The notes beneath the pieces are model-generated. The model had not been told where the DNA came from. It was given only the letters and a program-made list of their open reading frames with translations, and ran no database searches. This document shows positions 31,305 through 39,956 of a DNA stretch of 46,968 nucleotides, one piece after another. The stretch is from NCBI GenBank assembly GCA_035542155.1, contig DATKLX010000003.1, forward strand, positions 1 through 46,968. The letters run 5' to 3'. Every line of letters starts with the position of its first letter. The stretch's first letter is position 1. This DNA comes from DATKLX01 sp035542155. GTDB lineage: Bacteria; Chloroflexota; Anaerolineae; Anaerolineales; Anaerolineaceae. The translations under genes were made by a program, and so were the position numbers.

Positions 31305-31682
31305 TTATTCTTCGACCAGCTCCAAAAGGACCATTTCAGCGGAATCGCCCAGACGCGGGCCTAACTTTACCACGCGGGTGTACCCACCGGCGCGGTTGGC
31401 GAAGCGCGGGCCGATATCGTCGAACAGCTTTCGCACCGAATCGGCGTCGTTCAGATGGGCGGCCGCAAGGCGGCGTGCGTTGACTTTTTCGATATCCGTG
31501 CCCTTTTCGCTGTTGCGCGCCAGAGTGATCAGGCGCTCTGCCTCGCCGCGTATAGCCTGGGCTTTGGCGCGGGTAGTCTGGATTCGCTCATGCTCGAAAA
31601 ACTGGTTGATCAAGGTCCGCCGCAACCCGGCGCGGACATCACTGCTTCGGCTCAACTTCTTACCTGCAACTCCGTGTCGCAT
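31305..31682 (-). CDS. rplQ: 50S ribosomal protein L17
   Basis: 125 residues: MRHGVAGKKLSRSSDVRAGLRRTLINQFFEHERIQTT (in part) and YTRVVKLGPRLGDSAEMVLLELV are the L17 ends. It follows rpoA by 6 bp, the standard alpha-operon end. Confidence 0.97.
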   Translation of the reverse strand: MRHGVAGKKLSRSSDVRAGLRRTLINQFFEHERIQTTRAKAQAIRGEAERLITLARNSEKGTDIEKVNARRLAAAHLNDADSVRKLFDDIGPRFANRAGGYTRVVKLGPRLGDSAEMVLLELVEE

Positions 31683-31688
31683 ATCTGC

Positions 31689-32654
31689 TTACTCCGCTTC
31701 TTTTTCTTCTCGCATGAAGCCCTTTTCGCGCATCTTCTGGCGGAGCTCGTCGAGGCTCTTCTCACCAAAGTTACGGATGGACATCACGGCTTCGTCGCCT
31801 TTTTCGAGCAGCTCTAAAACGTCACCCACGGTGGTGATCCCGGTCCGTTTCAGGGAGTTGAACACCCGCACGGAGAGATCCAGGTTCTCGATCGGAGTTT
31901 CTGCCGCCTCGCTGGTTAACCGACTGCCAGTCGCTTCCTTCTCGGCGCCGATGGACAGCGTTTCTTCGCTGACCCCGGCCATGAAGCGCAGATGGTCAAT
32001 TAAGATCTTGGAAGCAGTCCCCAGAGCCCGTTCCGGGGCGATCGTCCCGTCGGTCCAGATCTCGAGGATCAGGCGGTCGAAATTGGTGCTCTGCCCGACG
32101 CGGGCCGAAGCCACATTCCAGTTGACCCGCTTGACCGGGCTGTAGATCGCATCCACCGGTAGCTCGCCGATGGGTAGGTGACCGCTCCGCTCGGTGGAGG
32201 GAGAATATCCCCGTCCGCGCTCCACGGTCATGTCGATCTCCAGCTTGGTCTTGGGATCGTCGACGGTGAATAGATACAGGTCCGGGTTGACGATCTCCAC
32301 CTCGGGAGGGGTGACGATATCCGCGGCGGTAACCACGCCTTCACCCCGCACTTCGAGGTGCAGGTGGGCGGTGTCCACGTCGTGGAGGATCAGGCGCAAT
32401 TGTTTGATCTGCAGGGTGACCTGGATCACATCCTCGCGCACGCCCGGGATATCGCTGAACTCATGCAGCACATCCGTAATGCGGATCGAGGTGACGGCCG
32501 CGCCATCCAGGGACGATAACAGAGTCCGCCGCAGAGCATTGCCCAGGGTAACCCCATACCCTCTTTCGAGAGGGCTGACGATGAACTTGCCATAGTTTCG
32601 AGCTTCCGCTGCACGCTCGACTTTTGGCGTCACCATATTACTCAAACCAGTCAC
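31689..32654 (-). CDS. rpoA: RNA polymerase alpha subunit
   Basis: 321 residues from a GTG at 32654 with AGGAG six bases ahead. The N-terminal dimerisation domain has FIVSPLERGYGVTLGNALRRTLLSSLDG (in part). The C-terminal domain (about 245-315) has NLDLSVRVFNSLKRTGITTVGDVLELLEKG and RNFGEKSLDELRQKM, the DNA- and activator-binding part. The alpha CTD is where an activator at the -60 and -92 sites ahead of glpF would touch polymerase. Confidence 0.97.
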   Translation of the reverse strand: MTGLSNMVTPKVERAAEARNYGKFIVSPLERGYGVTLGNALRRTLLSSLDGAAVTSIRITDVLHEFSDIPGVREDVIQVTLQIKQLRLILHDVDTAHLHLEVRGEGVVTAADIVTPPEVEIVNPDLYLFTVDDPKTKLEIDMTVERGRGYSPSTERSGHLPIGELPVDAIYSPVKRVNWNVASARVGQSTNFDRLILEIWTDGTIAPERALGTASKILIDHLRFMAGVSEETLSIGAEKEATGSRLTSEAAETPIENLDLSVRVFNSLKRTGITTVGDVLELLEKGDEAVMSIRNFGEKSLDELRQKMREKGFMREEKEAE

Positions 32655-32724
32655 AGTTCACTCCTTGTCGATACACCCTGTACAACCGCGCATCGACCAA
32701 AGTGCGCACCGTTTGCCAAAAGGC

Positions 32725-33366
32725 TTAGCGGCGCGAATAATATTCTACGATCAATTGTTCATTCAGATTGCCGTCGATCTCAGCCCGTTCTGGCAGGCGG
32801 AGAACTTTGCCGGTCAGCCCCTTGAGATCCCGCTCCAGCCACATCGGTACGGTGCGGTTCTCGGCTTCGTCGCGGACATTCTTGAAATAGGTCAGGCTGC
32901 GTGAATTTTCACGCACGGCGACCTGGTCGCCCGCCTTGAGCAGCATCGATGGGACATCGGTGTGTCTGCCGTTCACCGTAAAGTGGCCGTGGGTCACCAG
33001 GACGCGGGCGGTCTCCCGGTTGGGCGTCAGACCCATGCGGAAGACTACGTTGTCGAGGCGGGCTTCCAGGGTCTGAAGCAGGTTCAAACCGGTCAGACCG
33101 CGGCGGCGCAAGGCAACGTTGTAATAGCGCCGGAACTGGCGCTCCATCATGCCGTAAATGCGGCGGGCCTTCTGCTTCGCCCGCAACTGGCGGGCGAAGT
33201 CTGATTCTCGCTCGGACCGGCCCTGGTTGGACCGACCGTGCTGGCCTGGGGCGAACTCTCGCCGCTCCATGGCGCACTTGGGCGTGAAACAACGCTCGCC
33301 CTTCAAATAAAGTTTTTCACCTTCACGCCGGCATAATTTGCATACCGGACCAAGATACTTCGCCAT
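32725..33366 (-). CDS. rpsD: 30S ribosomal protein S4 (zinc-binding form)
   Basis: 213 residues from the ATG at 33366. The frame is open upstream, but that part overlaps rpsK. The N-terminus has CKLCRREGEKLYLKGERC then CAMERR, the four-cysteine zinc pattern found in C+ S4 proteins. RLDNVVFRMGLTPNRETARVLVTHGHFTVNG (in part) is the S4 RNA-binding domain. Lies 23 bp after rpsK and 70 bp before rpoA. Confidence 0.96.
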   Translation of the reverse strand: MAKYLGPVCKLCRREGEKLYLKGERCFTPKCAMERREFAPGQHGRSNQGRSERESDFARQLRAKQKARRIYGMMERQFRRYYNVALRRRGLTGLNLLQTLEARLDNVVFRMGLTPNRETARVLVTHGHFTVNGRHTDVPSMLLKAGDQVAVRENSRSLTYFKNVRDEAENRTVPMWLERDLKGLTGKVLRLPERAEIDGNLNEQLIVEYYSRR

Positions 33367-33389
33367 AAATATTCCCTCGCTTTTAAGAA

Positions 33390-33794
33390 CTAAACGCGGC
33401 GTTTTTTGGGAGGCCGGCAGCCGTTGTGGGGCACCGGTGTGATATCTGAAATCGAGCGCACTCGCAGACCCAACGCCTGGACGGCGCGGATGGCCGATTC
33501 GCGGCCCGGGCCGGGGCCTTTGACAAACAGATCGACTTCCTGGATCCCCATCGAAAGCGCAGCTTTGATCGCTTGTTCCGCTGCCAGGCGGGCCGCAAAC
33601 GGCGTGCTCTTGCGCGAGCCTTTGAAACCGGCGGACCCTGCGCTTCCCCAGCAAACCGTGTTGCCCTGGGAATCGGTGACCGTAATGATCGTGTTGTTAA
33701 AAGATGCATAAATATGCACCTGCCCAGATGAAAGCGTGCGCTTCACCTTGCGCGCTGTAGTCGTGCGACGCGTCTGGCGTACGTTTTGAGCCAT
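33390..33794 (-). CDS. rpsK: 30S ribosomal protein S11
   Basis: 134 residues: HIYASFNNTIITVTDSQGN, AARLAAEQAIKAALSMGI, KGPGPGRESAIRAVQALGL and ITPVPHNGCRPPKKRRV are diagnostic. A 122-bp gap separates it from rpsM. The gap has small self-complementary pieces (for example GGGTT/AACCC near 33880) but no convincing promoter. Confidence 0.97.
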   Translation of the reverse strand: MAQNVRQTRRTTTARKVKRTLSSGQVHIYASFNNTIITVTDSQGNTVCWGSAGSAGFKGSRKSTPFAARLAAEQAIKAALSMGIQEVDLFVKGPGPGRESAIRAVQALGLRVRSISDITPVPHNGCRPPKKRRV

Positions 33795-33916
33795 AATCCC
33801 TCGCTATCAACCTCGTTTAACTGAATCCAATCCTACTCATTCCACATTCAGCCAGCCTGGCCGGGCAGCCGCTGGGAGGAAGGGTTCCCAACCCAACCAG
33901 GTCGGCCTGAGCGAAA

Positions 33917-34306
33917 TTATTTCTTCGTTGCGCCGCGGCGCCGACCGCGCCCGGCAACTGTCTTCTTCGGACCCTTGCGGGTGCGTGAATTCGTCCGGGT
34001 GCGCTGGCCACGCACGGGCAGATTGCGGCGGTGGCGCAAACCGCGATAGCAGCCGATCTCGATCAGCCGCTTGATATTCATTTGCACCTCGCGCCGTAAA
34101 TCGCCTTCCACTTTGTAATTCTTGGCGATGTAGTCGCGCAGAAGCCCTGTCTCAGCCTCGGTCAGATCCTTGACCCGGGTGTCAGGGTTCACTTTGGTTG
34201 CCGCAATGATTTCCCGGGCCCGGGACGGGCCAATCCCATACAGGTAAGCCAGTCCGATTTCGACGCGCTTGTTGCGCGGGAGGTCAACACCTTCAATTCT
34301 TGCCAT
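33917..34306 (-). CDS. rpsM: 30S ribosomal protein S13
   Basis: 129 residues: ARIEGVDLPRNKRVEIGLAYLYGIG (in part), RLIEIGCYRGLRHRRNLPVRGQRT and NSRTRKGPKKTVAGRGRR. It contacts tRNA and 23S rRNA in the subunit bridge. Starts 7 bp after rpmJ. Confidence 0.97.
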   Translation of the reverse strand: MARIEGVDLPRNKRVEIGLAYLYGIGPSRAREIIAATKVNPDTRVKDLTEAETGLLRDYIAKNYKVEGDLRREVQMNIKRLIEIGCYRGLRHRRNLPVRGQRTRTNSRTRKGPKKTVAGRGRRRGATKK

Positions 34307-34313
34307 ATCTCAT

Positions 34314-34427
34314 CTATCCCTGTCGCTGCTTATGCTTTGGGTTCTCGCAAATGACATACAATCTGCGATTGCGCTTGACAATTTTGCACTTCGCACAGCG
34401 CTTGCGAATGGACGGTGAAACTTTCAT
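34314..34427 (-). CDS. rpmJ: 50S ribosomal protein L36
   Basis: A 37-codon gene, read directly: MKVSPSIRKRCAKCKIVKR, then NRRLYVICENPKHKQRQG. The zinc ribbon CxxC...C...H (CAKC, C in VICEN, H in PKH) is the C+ form. ATG at 34427, stop TAG at 34314-34316, 7 bp before rpsM. infA, its normal upstream neighbour, is missing. Confidence 0.93.
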   Translation of the reverse strand: MKVSPSIRKRCAKCKIVKRNRRLYVICENPKHKQRQG

Positions 34428-34482
34428 TGCAACATTACTCCTTTATTGCCGGTGGAATGCGGTAACCGCAGCCAAAGGCGAA

Positions 34483-34511
34483 ATTATACTACGCGATCCT
34501 GATTCCGTCCA
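34483..34511 (-). promoter_or_regulatory. Promoter of rpmJ-rpsM-rpsK-rpsD-rpoA-rplQ
   Basis: On the minus strand TGGACG (34506-34511) and a perfect TATAAT (34483-34488) are spaced by 17 bp. The first gene, rpmJ, starts 56 bases beyond the -10. A 7-bp palindrome overlaps the -35. Confidence 0.6.
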
Positions 34512-34525
34512 GACAGGCTCTGGAC
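34507..34525 (-). other. Hairpin right after the map stop codon
   Basis: GTCCAGA (34507-34513) and TCTGGAC (34519-34525) pair perfectly around CAGGC. It begins the base after the map stop and overlaps the -35 of the next promoter. There is no T-tract. It may slow readthrough or bind a regulator. Confidence 0.45.
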
Positions 34526-35299
34526 CTATAGTTCAGTCAAAATGAGCGGTCCGTTGGCGGTGATTGCCGCCGTATGCTCGAAATGCGCCGTCAGCGAGCC
34601 ATCCCAGGAAGTAACCGTCCACTGGTCGGCCATCACCTTCGTGGCTGCCGTTCCCAGCAGCACCATGGGCTCCAGGGCGATAGTCATTCCTTCACGGAGC
34701 AGCACTCCCCGCCCAGGGATACCATAATTAGGTACCTGGGGACCCTCGTGCATTTGCCGCCCGACCCCATGACCGGTATACTCACGGGTCACGTACATCC
34801 CCTGGCTTTCTACGTACGACTGCACCGCATATGACACGTCACCGACATGGTTTCCCGCCACCATTTTGGCGATGCCTTCGTAGAGCGCCCTTTCGGTCAC
34901 TTCTAGCAGGCGCTGTGCCGCGGGCGAGATTTCTCCCACCCCGGCGGTGAACGCCGCGTCACCGACGTACCCTTCGTACACGGCTCCGCAGTCCACGGTG
35001 ACGATATCGCCTTCCTTCAGCTTACGCTTCGGGCTGGCGATCCCATGGACCAGTTCCTCGTTCACGCTGACGCAGGTGCTGGCCGGATATGGATAGGGAC
35101 CGGGGTAATTTTTAAAGGGCGAGTATACTCCGTACTTTTTCAACACTTCTTCAGCGGCAGCGTTCAGGTCCGCGGTGGTTGCTCCCGGACGAATCGCCGC
35201 CCGGGCAGCCGCCAGCGCTTCCGCGTCGATCCGCCCCGCCTCGCGCATGATCTTGATTTCTTGCGCGCTCTTGATGTTAATCTGCCGTTCCCAGGTCAT
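34526..35299 (-). CDS. map: Methionine aminopeptidase type I
   Basis: 257 residues. KSAQEIKIMREAGRI, SVNEELVHGIASPKRKLKEGDIVTVDCGAVYEGYVGDAAFTAGVG (in part, with the metal-binding Asp pair), GHGVGRQMHEGPQVPNYG and GMTIALEPM are type I features. It removes the starting methionine from new proteins. Ten bp after adk. The next gene would normally be infA. Confidence 0.97.
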   Translation of the reverse strand: MTWERQINIKSAQEIKIMREAGRIDAEALAAARAAIRPGATTADLNAAAEEVLKKYGVYSPFKNYPGPYPYPASTCVSVNEELVHGIASPKRKLKEGDIVTVDCGAVYEGYVGDAAFTAGVGEISPAAQRLLEVTERALYEGIAKMVAGNHVGDVSYAVQSYVESQGMYVTREYTGHGVGRQMHEGPQVPNYGIPGRGVLLREGMTIALEPMVLLGTAATKVMADQWTVTSWDGSLTAHFEHTAAITANGPLILTEL

Positions 35300-35309
35300 A
35301 AACCTTACT

Positions 35310-35960
35310 CTACTTTGTAACGGCTACCACCAGGTCTTCGCTCACCTCATCGATCGGCTGCGTTCCGTCGATTTCCACAAGCAAGCTTTTCCCTTTGTAA
35401 TAGTCGATTAACGGCGCCGTCTGCTCCACGTACACGCGGATGCGCTGCTCGACCGTTTCGGGCTTATCGTCATCCCGCTGGTACAGCTCGGACCCGTCGA
35501 AATCGCATTTTCCGGATTCTTTGGGAGGGTTGTGCTTCTCGTGAAAAACGTGCCCGCCCGCCCGGCAGGTCCAGCGCCCGCTGAGCCGCTCAATCAGCAC
35601 ATCGGCCGGGACAGAGATGTAAGGCACCACTTTGACTTCGCCTCCCATTTCGGCCAGCATCGCCGCGAGTGCTTCTGCCTGGGCCGGGGTGCGGGGGAAG
35701 CCGTCCAGAATGGCTCCATTTTTACAATCTGGCTGCTGCAGTCGTTCGCGGATCATCGCGATGGTGACGTCATCCGGGACCAACTCACCACGGTCCATAT
35801 ACCCCTTCGCCTGAATACCCAGAGGCGTCTGGTTCTTCAGATTCTCGCGAAAGATATCGCCTGAAGAGATGTGGGGTAAACCGAGCTTATCGGCAATGAC
35901 CTGAGCCTGGGTGCCTTTGCCAGCGCCTGGAGGACCGAGCAGGACGATGTAAGTGGCCAT
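35310..35960 (-). CDS. adk: Adenylate kinase
   Basis: 216 residues: GPPGAGKGT (9-17), SSGDIFREN, DGFPRTPAQAEAL and the lid at about 127-160. The lid (CRAGGHVFH...NPPKESGKCDFD) has Cys132, Gly135, Cys152, Asp155 at the four zinc positions. Zinc lids have Cys-Cys-Cys-Cys/Asp and zinc-free lids have His-Ser-Asp-Thr, so this one is mixed. Ten bp after secY and ten before map, the standard order. Confidence 0.97.
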   Translation of the reverse strand: MATYIVLLGPPGAGKGTQAQVIADKLGLPHISSGDIFRENLKNQTPLGIQAKGYMDRGELVPDDVTIAMIRERLQQPDCKNGAILDGFPRTPAQAEALAAMLAEMGGEVKVVPYISVPADVLIERLSGRWTCRAGGHVFHEKHNPPKESGKCDFDGSELYQRDDDKPETVEQRIRVYVEQTAPLIDYYKGKSLLVEIDGTQPIDEVSEDLVVAVTK

Positions 35961-35970
35961 AGTCTTTCTT

Positions 35971-37314
35971 TTACCCCTTGATCAGTTTTTCCTCGTAGCC
36001 GTGCAGCTTGAGCTCGGCTTCGATGATGTTGAAGGTATCCCGAACCACGCCGACCACGATCAGCAGCCCGGCCGAAGAGACCAGGAACAACCCTGCGCCG
36101 CGTGCGCCCAGCGGAAGGAAGTTCCCCAGCAAATAAGGCAGCACCGCCACGATTCCCAGGAAAAGAGCCCCGGGAAGGGTGATCCGTCGTTGGACTTTGG
36201 TCAGGTATTTTTGAGTCGGGCTTCCACGCACCACGCCCGGGATTTGCGCGCCTTGCTTCTTCAGGTTTTCACCGTAGTTCTGCTGAGTGAAGAGCACATC
36301 TGTGTAGAAGAACGTGAAGATGACGACCATCAAGAAGTAGAACACCGAGTACCAGCCCGAAGTGCTGTTAAAGGTATGATAGATGCTGGTAGCAAAGTTG
36401 GCCACCCAGGTGGTTTTGGAGCCCACAAAATACGAGGCCACGATCGCCGGAAAGGTCAGGATGGACTGGGCGAAGATCAAGGGGATCATACCCGCCATAT
36501 TGACCATCAGCGGCAGTTGGCTGCGCACTGGCATGGACATCCGATTGCCGATCCGCCGCCCGGGGAACATGACCGGAACGTTGCGCCGTCCTTGCTGGAC
36601 AAAAACGATGGCAAAGATGGTCAGGACCAGGATGATCAGGACAACTGCCAGCACCCAGCGATTTTGCTCGTCACCCAACAACTGACCCACGCTGGAAGGC
36701 ATGCGCGAAACGATCCCGGCGAAGATGATCAGGGACAGGCCCTGGTTGCGGATCCCGTATTCCGAGATCAACTGGCCCAACCAGATGCCAAACATGGTCC
36801 CACCGATCATCGTGAGGATGGTCGCGACGGTTGGGACCACGTCTTCCGGACGGCTGAACCCGTAATGGGCAAAGATTGGCTGCCCGCCGGCCAGTTGGGT
36901 GAAGATGTTGATCTGCCCGATCGCGGAAAGAGCCGCCATCGGGACGGTCAAGATTACGGTCCATTTCTCCATCCAGGTCTGCGCTTCCCGCGGGTTTTCT
37001 TTCATCCTCTGCTCGAGCGCCGGGATGATCGGGATCAGCAACTGTAAGATAATCTGGGCGGTAATGTACGGGTAAACCCCCATCGCGAGAATGGAGAAGT
37101 GGGATACCGTTCCGCCAGAGAGGAGATCGAGCAGATTGAACAGGCTGCCGGCTGCACCACCCCCTTTGGCCAGGGTTTCCAATACCGAAGCATTGATTCC
37201 TGGAACGGGGATGTTGGCTGCCCACCGGTATATAATCAGCAGCAACAGCGTGATTAGCAGCTTTTTACGGATGTCTTCTGACTTCCATAGGTAGCGCCAG
37301 GCCGACCGCTTCAT
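35971..37314 (-). CDS. secY: Protein translocase subunit SecY
   Basis: 447 residues, ten membrane helices. IRKKLLITLLLLIIYRWAANIPVPGIN (in part), FSILAMGVYPYITAQIILQLL, the plug region and GLSLIIFAGIVSRMP are typical. The central pore of the Sec channel. It follows rplO by 45 bp, as in most spc operons. Confidence 0.97.
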   Translation of the reverse strand: MKRSAWRYLWKSEDIRKKLLITLLLLIIYRWAANIPVPGINASVLETLAKGGGAAGSLFNLLDLLSGGTVSHFSILAMGVYPYITAQIILQLLIPIIPALEQRMKENPREAQTWMEKWTVILTVPMAALSAIGQINIFTQLAGGQPIFAHYGFSRPEDVVPTVATILTMIGGTMFGIWLGQLISEYGIRNQGLSLIIFAGIVSRMPSSVGQLLGDEQNRWVLAVVLIILVLTIFAIVFVQQGRRNVPVMFPGRRIGNRMSMPVRSQLPLMVNMAGMIPLIFAQSILTFPAIVASYFVGSKTTWVANFATSIYHTFNSTSGWYSVFYFLMVVIFTFFYTDVLFTQQNYGENLKKQGAQIPGVVRGSPTQKYLTKVQRRITLPGALFLGIVAVLPYLLGNFLPLGARGAGLFLVSSAGLLIVVGVVRDTFNIIEAELKLHGYEEKLIKG

Positions 37315-37359
37315 TTTTTAGAACTCCTTAACTCCTTATTGAGGAACACTTACCTGATC

Positions 37360-37809
37360 CTAGAGAGTTTCAACACTGCCGCCAGCCGCTTCGATCTTGG
37401 CTTTGGCGCCTTTGCTGACCCTGTGAACGCGCACCTTCAGAGGCACGGTGACCTCACCCCGTCCGAGAATGACGATGGGATTTTCAGGTTTGCGAACGAG
37501 AGATGCTTCGATCAGAACCGCCGGGGTGATTTCACTGTCAGCAGGGAAAGCACTGAGCTGATCCAGATTGACTTCGCTGTAGACCACCCGATTGGGTGGG
37601 GTAAAGCCCTGGCCGCGCATGAATGGCAGGTGGCGGTAGAACGGCAGGTTACCACCCTGGTTGTACAGGCGTGGACCCTCGCCGGATCGGGCATGCTGGC
37701 CTTTGGTGCCCCGACCAGAGGTTTTTCCCTGGCCTGCGCTGATGCCGTGGCCGACCCGCTTGCGTTCTTTCTTCGCACCTTCGTTCGGCTTGAGATCGTG
37801 AAGTTTCAT
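37360..37809 (-). CDS. rplO: 50S ribosomal protein L15
   Basis: 149 residues: MKLHDLKPNEGAKKERKRVG, GISAGQGKTSGRGTKGQHAR and GGNLPFYRHLPFMRGQG. Late assembly protein around the peptidyl-transferase region. Two bp after rpmD. Confidence 0.97.
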   Translation of the reverse strand: MKLHDLKPNEGAKKERKRVGHGISAGQGKTSGRGTKGQHARSGEGPRLYNQGGNLPFYRHLPFMRGQGFTPPNRVVYSEVNLDQLSAFPADSEITPAVLIEASLVRKPENPIVILGRGEVTVPLKVRVHRVSKGAKAKIEAAGGSVETL

Positions 37810-37811
37810 AA

Positions 37812-38018
37812 TTATACCTGCTCTTCTATCCGAACCAGGTGGTTCACTTTGCGCAGCATTCCGCGCAAGGCGGGAGTATCCACCTGCTCAATTGTCTGGT
37901 GGAGTTTGTGGAAGCCCAGTGCACGCAGGGTGGCTTTGTGGACTTTCGAGTAGCCGATCGCACTCTTAACCAGCGTGATCTTCAGCGTCTTGGGTTGAGA
38001 TTCGGTCTTCTCAGGCAT
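37812..38018 (-). CDS. rpmD: 50S ribosomal protein L30
   Basis: 68 residues from the ATG at 38018, which follows GGAAAG. The frame is open upstream, but that part overlaps rpsE. LKITLVKSAIGYSKVHKATLRALGF and RGMLRKVNHLVRIEE are the L30 core. Overlaps the end of rpsE by 8 bp. Confidence 0.93.
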   Translation of the reverse strand: MPEKTESQPKTLKITLVKSAIGYSKVHKATLRALGFHKLHQTIEQVDTPALRGMLRKVNHLVRIEEQV

Positions 38019-38541
38019 CTTTCCTCCGTTCCCAGAAAGGCAGCAGGTCCTTGACGACCTTGCCGCGCCGCGTCGCCTCTTCCTGTGGCGACTTGAGTTG
38101 GTCCAGGGCATCAAAAGTGGCCTGAACCACGTTGAGCACGTTCGCACTTCCTAATGACTTGGTCAGGATATCATGGACTCCAGCCGCTTCCAACACTGCG
38201 CGGACGCCGCCCGCTGCGATAACGCCTGTCCCCGGGGATGCCGGCTTGAGCAGAACCCTGGCCCCCGCCACTTTACCGATCACCTCGTGAGGGATGGTCG
38301 TCCCAGAGAGGAACACCGGGCGCATATTCTTGTGCGCCCGATCGGTCGCTTTGCGCATGGCCTCAGGTACTGCGTTGGCCTTGCCGACGCCGATCCCAAC
38401 CTTGCCATGATTATCTCCCGCAACCACGGTGACGCGGAAGGAAAAGCGCCGCCCACCTTTGACCACTTTGGCGACCCGCGCAATCTCGATCACGCGCTCG
38501 TCAAACGCATTTTCTACACCTTGATAATCCGTCGTTTCCAT
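38011..38541 (-). CDS. rpsE: 30S ribosomal protein S5
   Basis: 176 residues: FDERVIEIARVAKVVKGGRRFSFRV, VVAGDNHGKVGIGVGKANAVPEA and GVHDILTKSLGSANVLNVVQATFDAL. The first half is the double-stranded RNA-binding fold. 24 bp after rplR. Confidence 0.97.
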   Translation of the reverse strand: METTDYQGVENAFDERVIEIARVAKVVKGGRRFSFRVTVVAGDNHGKVGIGVGKANAVPEAMRKATDRAHKNMRPVFLSGTTIPHEVIGKVAGARVLLKPASPGTGVIAAGGVRAVLEAAGVHDILTKSLGSANVLNVVQATFDALDQLKSPQEEATRRGKVVKDLLPFWERRKDA

Positions 38542-38565
38542 AATTCAGGCCCTCGAATTGCCTTG

Positions 38566-38931
38566 TTAGAATACCAGTCCGGCTTCGCGAGCCGATTCCG
38601 CCAGAGCCTTTACCCGGCCCATGTAACGGAAACCGCCCCGGTCGAAAACCACCGTGGTAATTCCCTTGCTTTTCGCCCGCTCCGCCACAGTCTGACCAAC
38701 CAGTTTGGCCTGCTCGGTCTTGGACTTGCCTTTCATCTGCGACCGGAGATCGTGGTCAATGGACGAAGCGGATGCCAGGGTATGTCCGGCCTGATCATCC
38801 ACAACCTGGACATAGATTTCCGCAGTGCTGCGGAAGACATTCAAGCGAGGGCGGTCAGCAGTCCCCAGAATGTCCTTACGGACTCGCTTGTGCCGCCGGA
38901 TGCGCGCCTCAGTGCGATTCATGTTAGCCAT
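38566..38931 (-). CDS. rplR: 50S ribosomal protein L18
   Basis: 121 residues from the ATG at 38931, with AAGGTGG six bases ahead. A TTG two codons earlier is not favoured. RTEARIRRHKRVRKDILGTADRPRLNVFRS (in part) and KGITTVVFDRGGFRYMGRVKALAESAREAGLVF (in part) are diagnostic. Binds 5S rRNA. Confidence 0.96.
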   Translation of the reverse strand: MANMNRTEARIRRHKRVRKDILGTADRPRLNVFRSTAEIYVQVVDDQAGHTLASASSIDHDLRSQMKGKSKTEQAKLVGQTVAERAKSKGITTVVFDRGGFRYMGRVKALAESAREAGLVF

Positions 38932-38942
38932 ACACAACCACC

Positions 38943-39491
38943 TTACTTCTTGGCCTTGCCAGATTTTCCAGCCTTGCGGCGGATCCTCTCGCCCAGATAA
39001 TGGACCCCTTTGCCCTTATAGGGCTCGGGCGGGCGGACCTTGCGAATGTCCGCGGCTACCTGGCCGATTTGTTCTTTGTCAAACCCGCGGACCTTGATCT
39101 GCCGGGTTTTGGTATCCACGTCAAATGAGATCCCCGCCGGGGGCTCGACCGTGACCGGGTGAGAATACCCAACGTACAGGACGAGGTTCGCGCCCTGCAT
39201 TTCCGCGCGGTATCCAACGCCATCGATCTCGAGCACTTTCTCAAAACCGGAGCTGACCCCGGTAATCATATTCGATAATAAAGCACGGGTCGTCCCATGC
39301 AGGGCGCGTTGGGTCGGTGCATCCGACGAGCGCTGCACGATGACGGTACCGTTTTCTATCGAGATGCCAATAGATGGAGAGAAGGCGCGTTCCATCTCTC
39401 CCTTGGGGCCTTTCACGTGTACGCTCGTCCCTTGAATGTCGACCTTCACTCCGGCCGGGACAGCCACAGGCATGCGACCAATCCGAGACAC
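38943..39491 (-). CDS. rplF: 50S ribosomal protein L6
   Basis: 182 residues from a GTG at 39491 with a strong AAGGAGG ahead. SRIGRMPVAVPAGVKVD, VKGPKGEMERAF, GVGYRAEMQGANLVLYVGYSHPV (in part) and EPYKGKGVHYLGERIRRKAGK are typical. 30 bp after rpsH. Confidence 0.97.
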   Translation of the reverse strand: MSRIGRMPVAVPAGVKVDIQGTSVHVKGPKGEMERAFSPSIGISIENGTVIVQRSSDAPTQRALHGTTRALLSNMITGVSSGFEKVLEIDGVGYRAEMQGANLVLYVGYSHPVTVEPPAGISFDVDTKTRQIKVRGFDKEQIGQVAADIRKVRPPEPYKGKGVHYLGERIRRKAGKSGKAKK

Positions 39492-39521
39492 AGTTCTATC
39501 CTCCTTACCTCTGCCCGGTCC

Positions 39522-39935
39522 TTACCAGACCTTGCAGATGATTTCGCCACCCACATTGAGCTGGCGGGCGCGTTGACCCGTCATAACACCCTTGGGAGTA
39601 GACAGGATAGCCACACCTACACCCGAAAGAACCCAGGGAATATCCTGCTTGCGGGTATAGATCCGCCGGCCCGGGCGGCTGATTCGTTCAAGACCGGTGA
39701 TCACAGGGCGCCGCTCCCGGCGTTCCCCGATGTACTTCAAACGTACGCGCAGGGTGCGCTGCTCTGGCTGGGCCCCATCGACCACTTCGAAGGACTCGAT
39801 AAAGCCCTCTTCTTTCAGAATACGGGCAATTTCTGCTTTGATCTTCGAACTGGGCATGGCAACCACAGACTGCCCGATCATCACGCCATTCCGAATGCGC
39901 GTCAACATATCAGCGATTGGATCCACTACACTCAT
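39522..39935 (-). CDS. rpsH: 30S ribosomal protein S8
   Basis: 137 residues from the ATG at 39935, with GGAGGA seven bases ahead. A GTG two codons earlier is possible. DPIADMLTRIRNG and GVAILSTPKGVMTGQRARQLNVGGEIICKVW (in part) are the S8 ends. In many bacteria S8 controls its own operon by binding the spc mRNA near rplE. Confidence 0.96.
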   Translation of the reverse strand: MSVVDPIADMLTRIRNGVMIGQSVVAMPSSKIKAEIARILKEEGFIESFEVVDGAQPEQRTLRVRLKYIGERRERRPVITGLERISRPGRRIYTRKQDIPWVLSGVGVAILSTPKGVMTGQRARQLNVGGEIICKVW

Positions 39936-39956
39936 TCTCACTTCCTCCGGGTTGCC

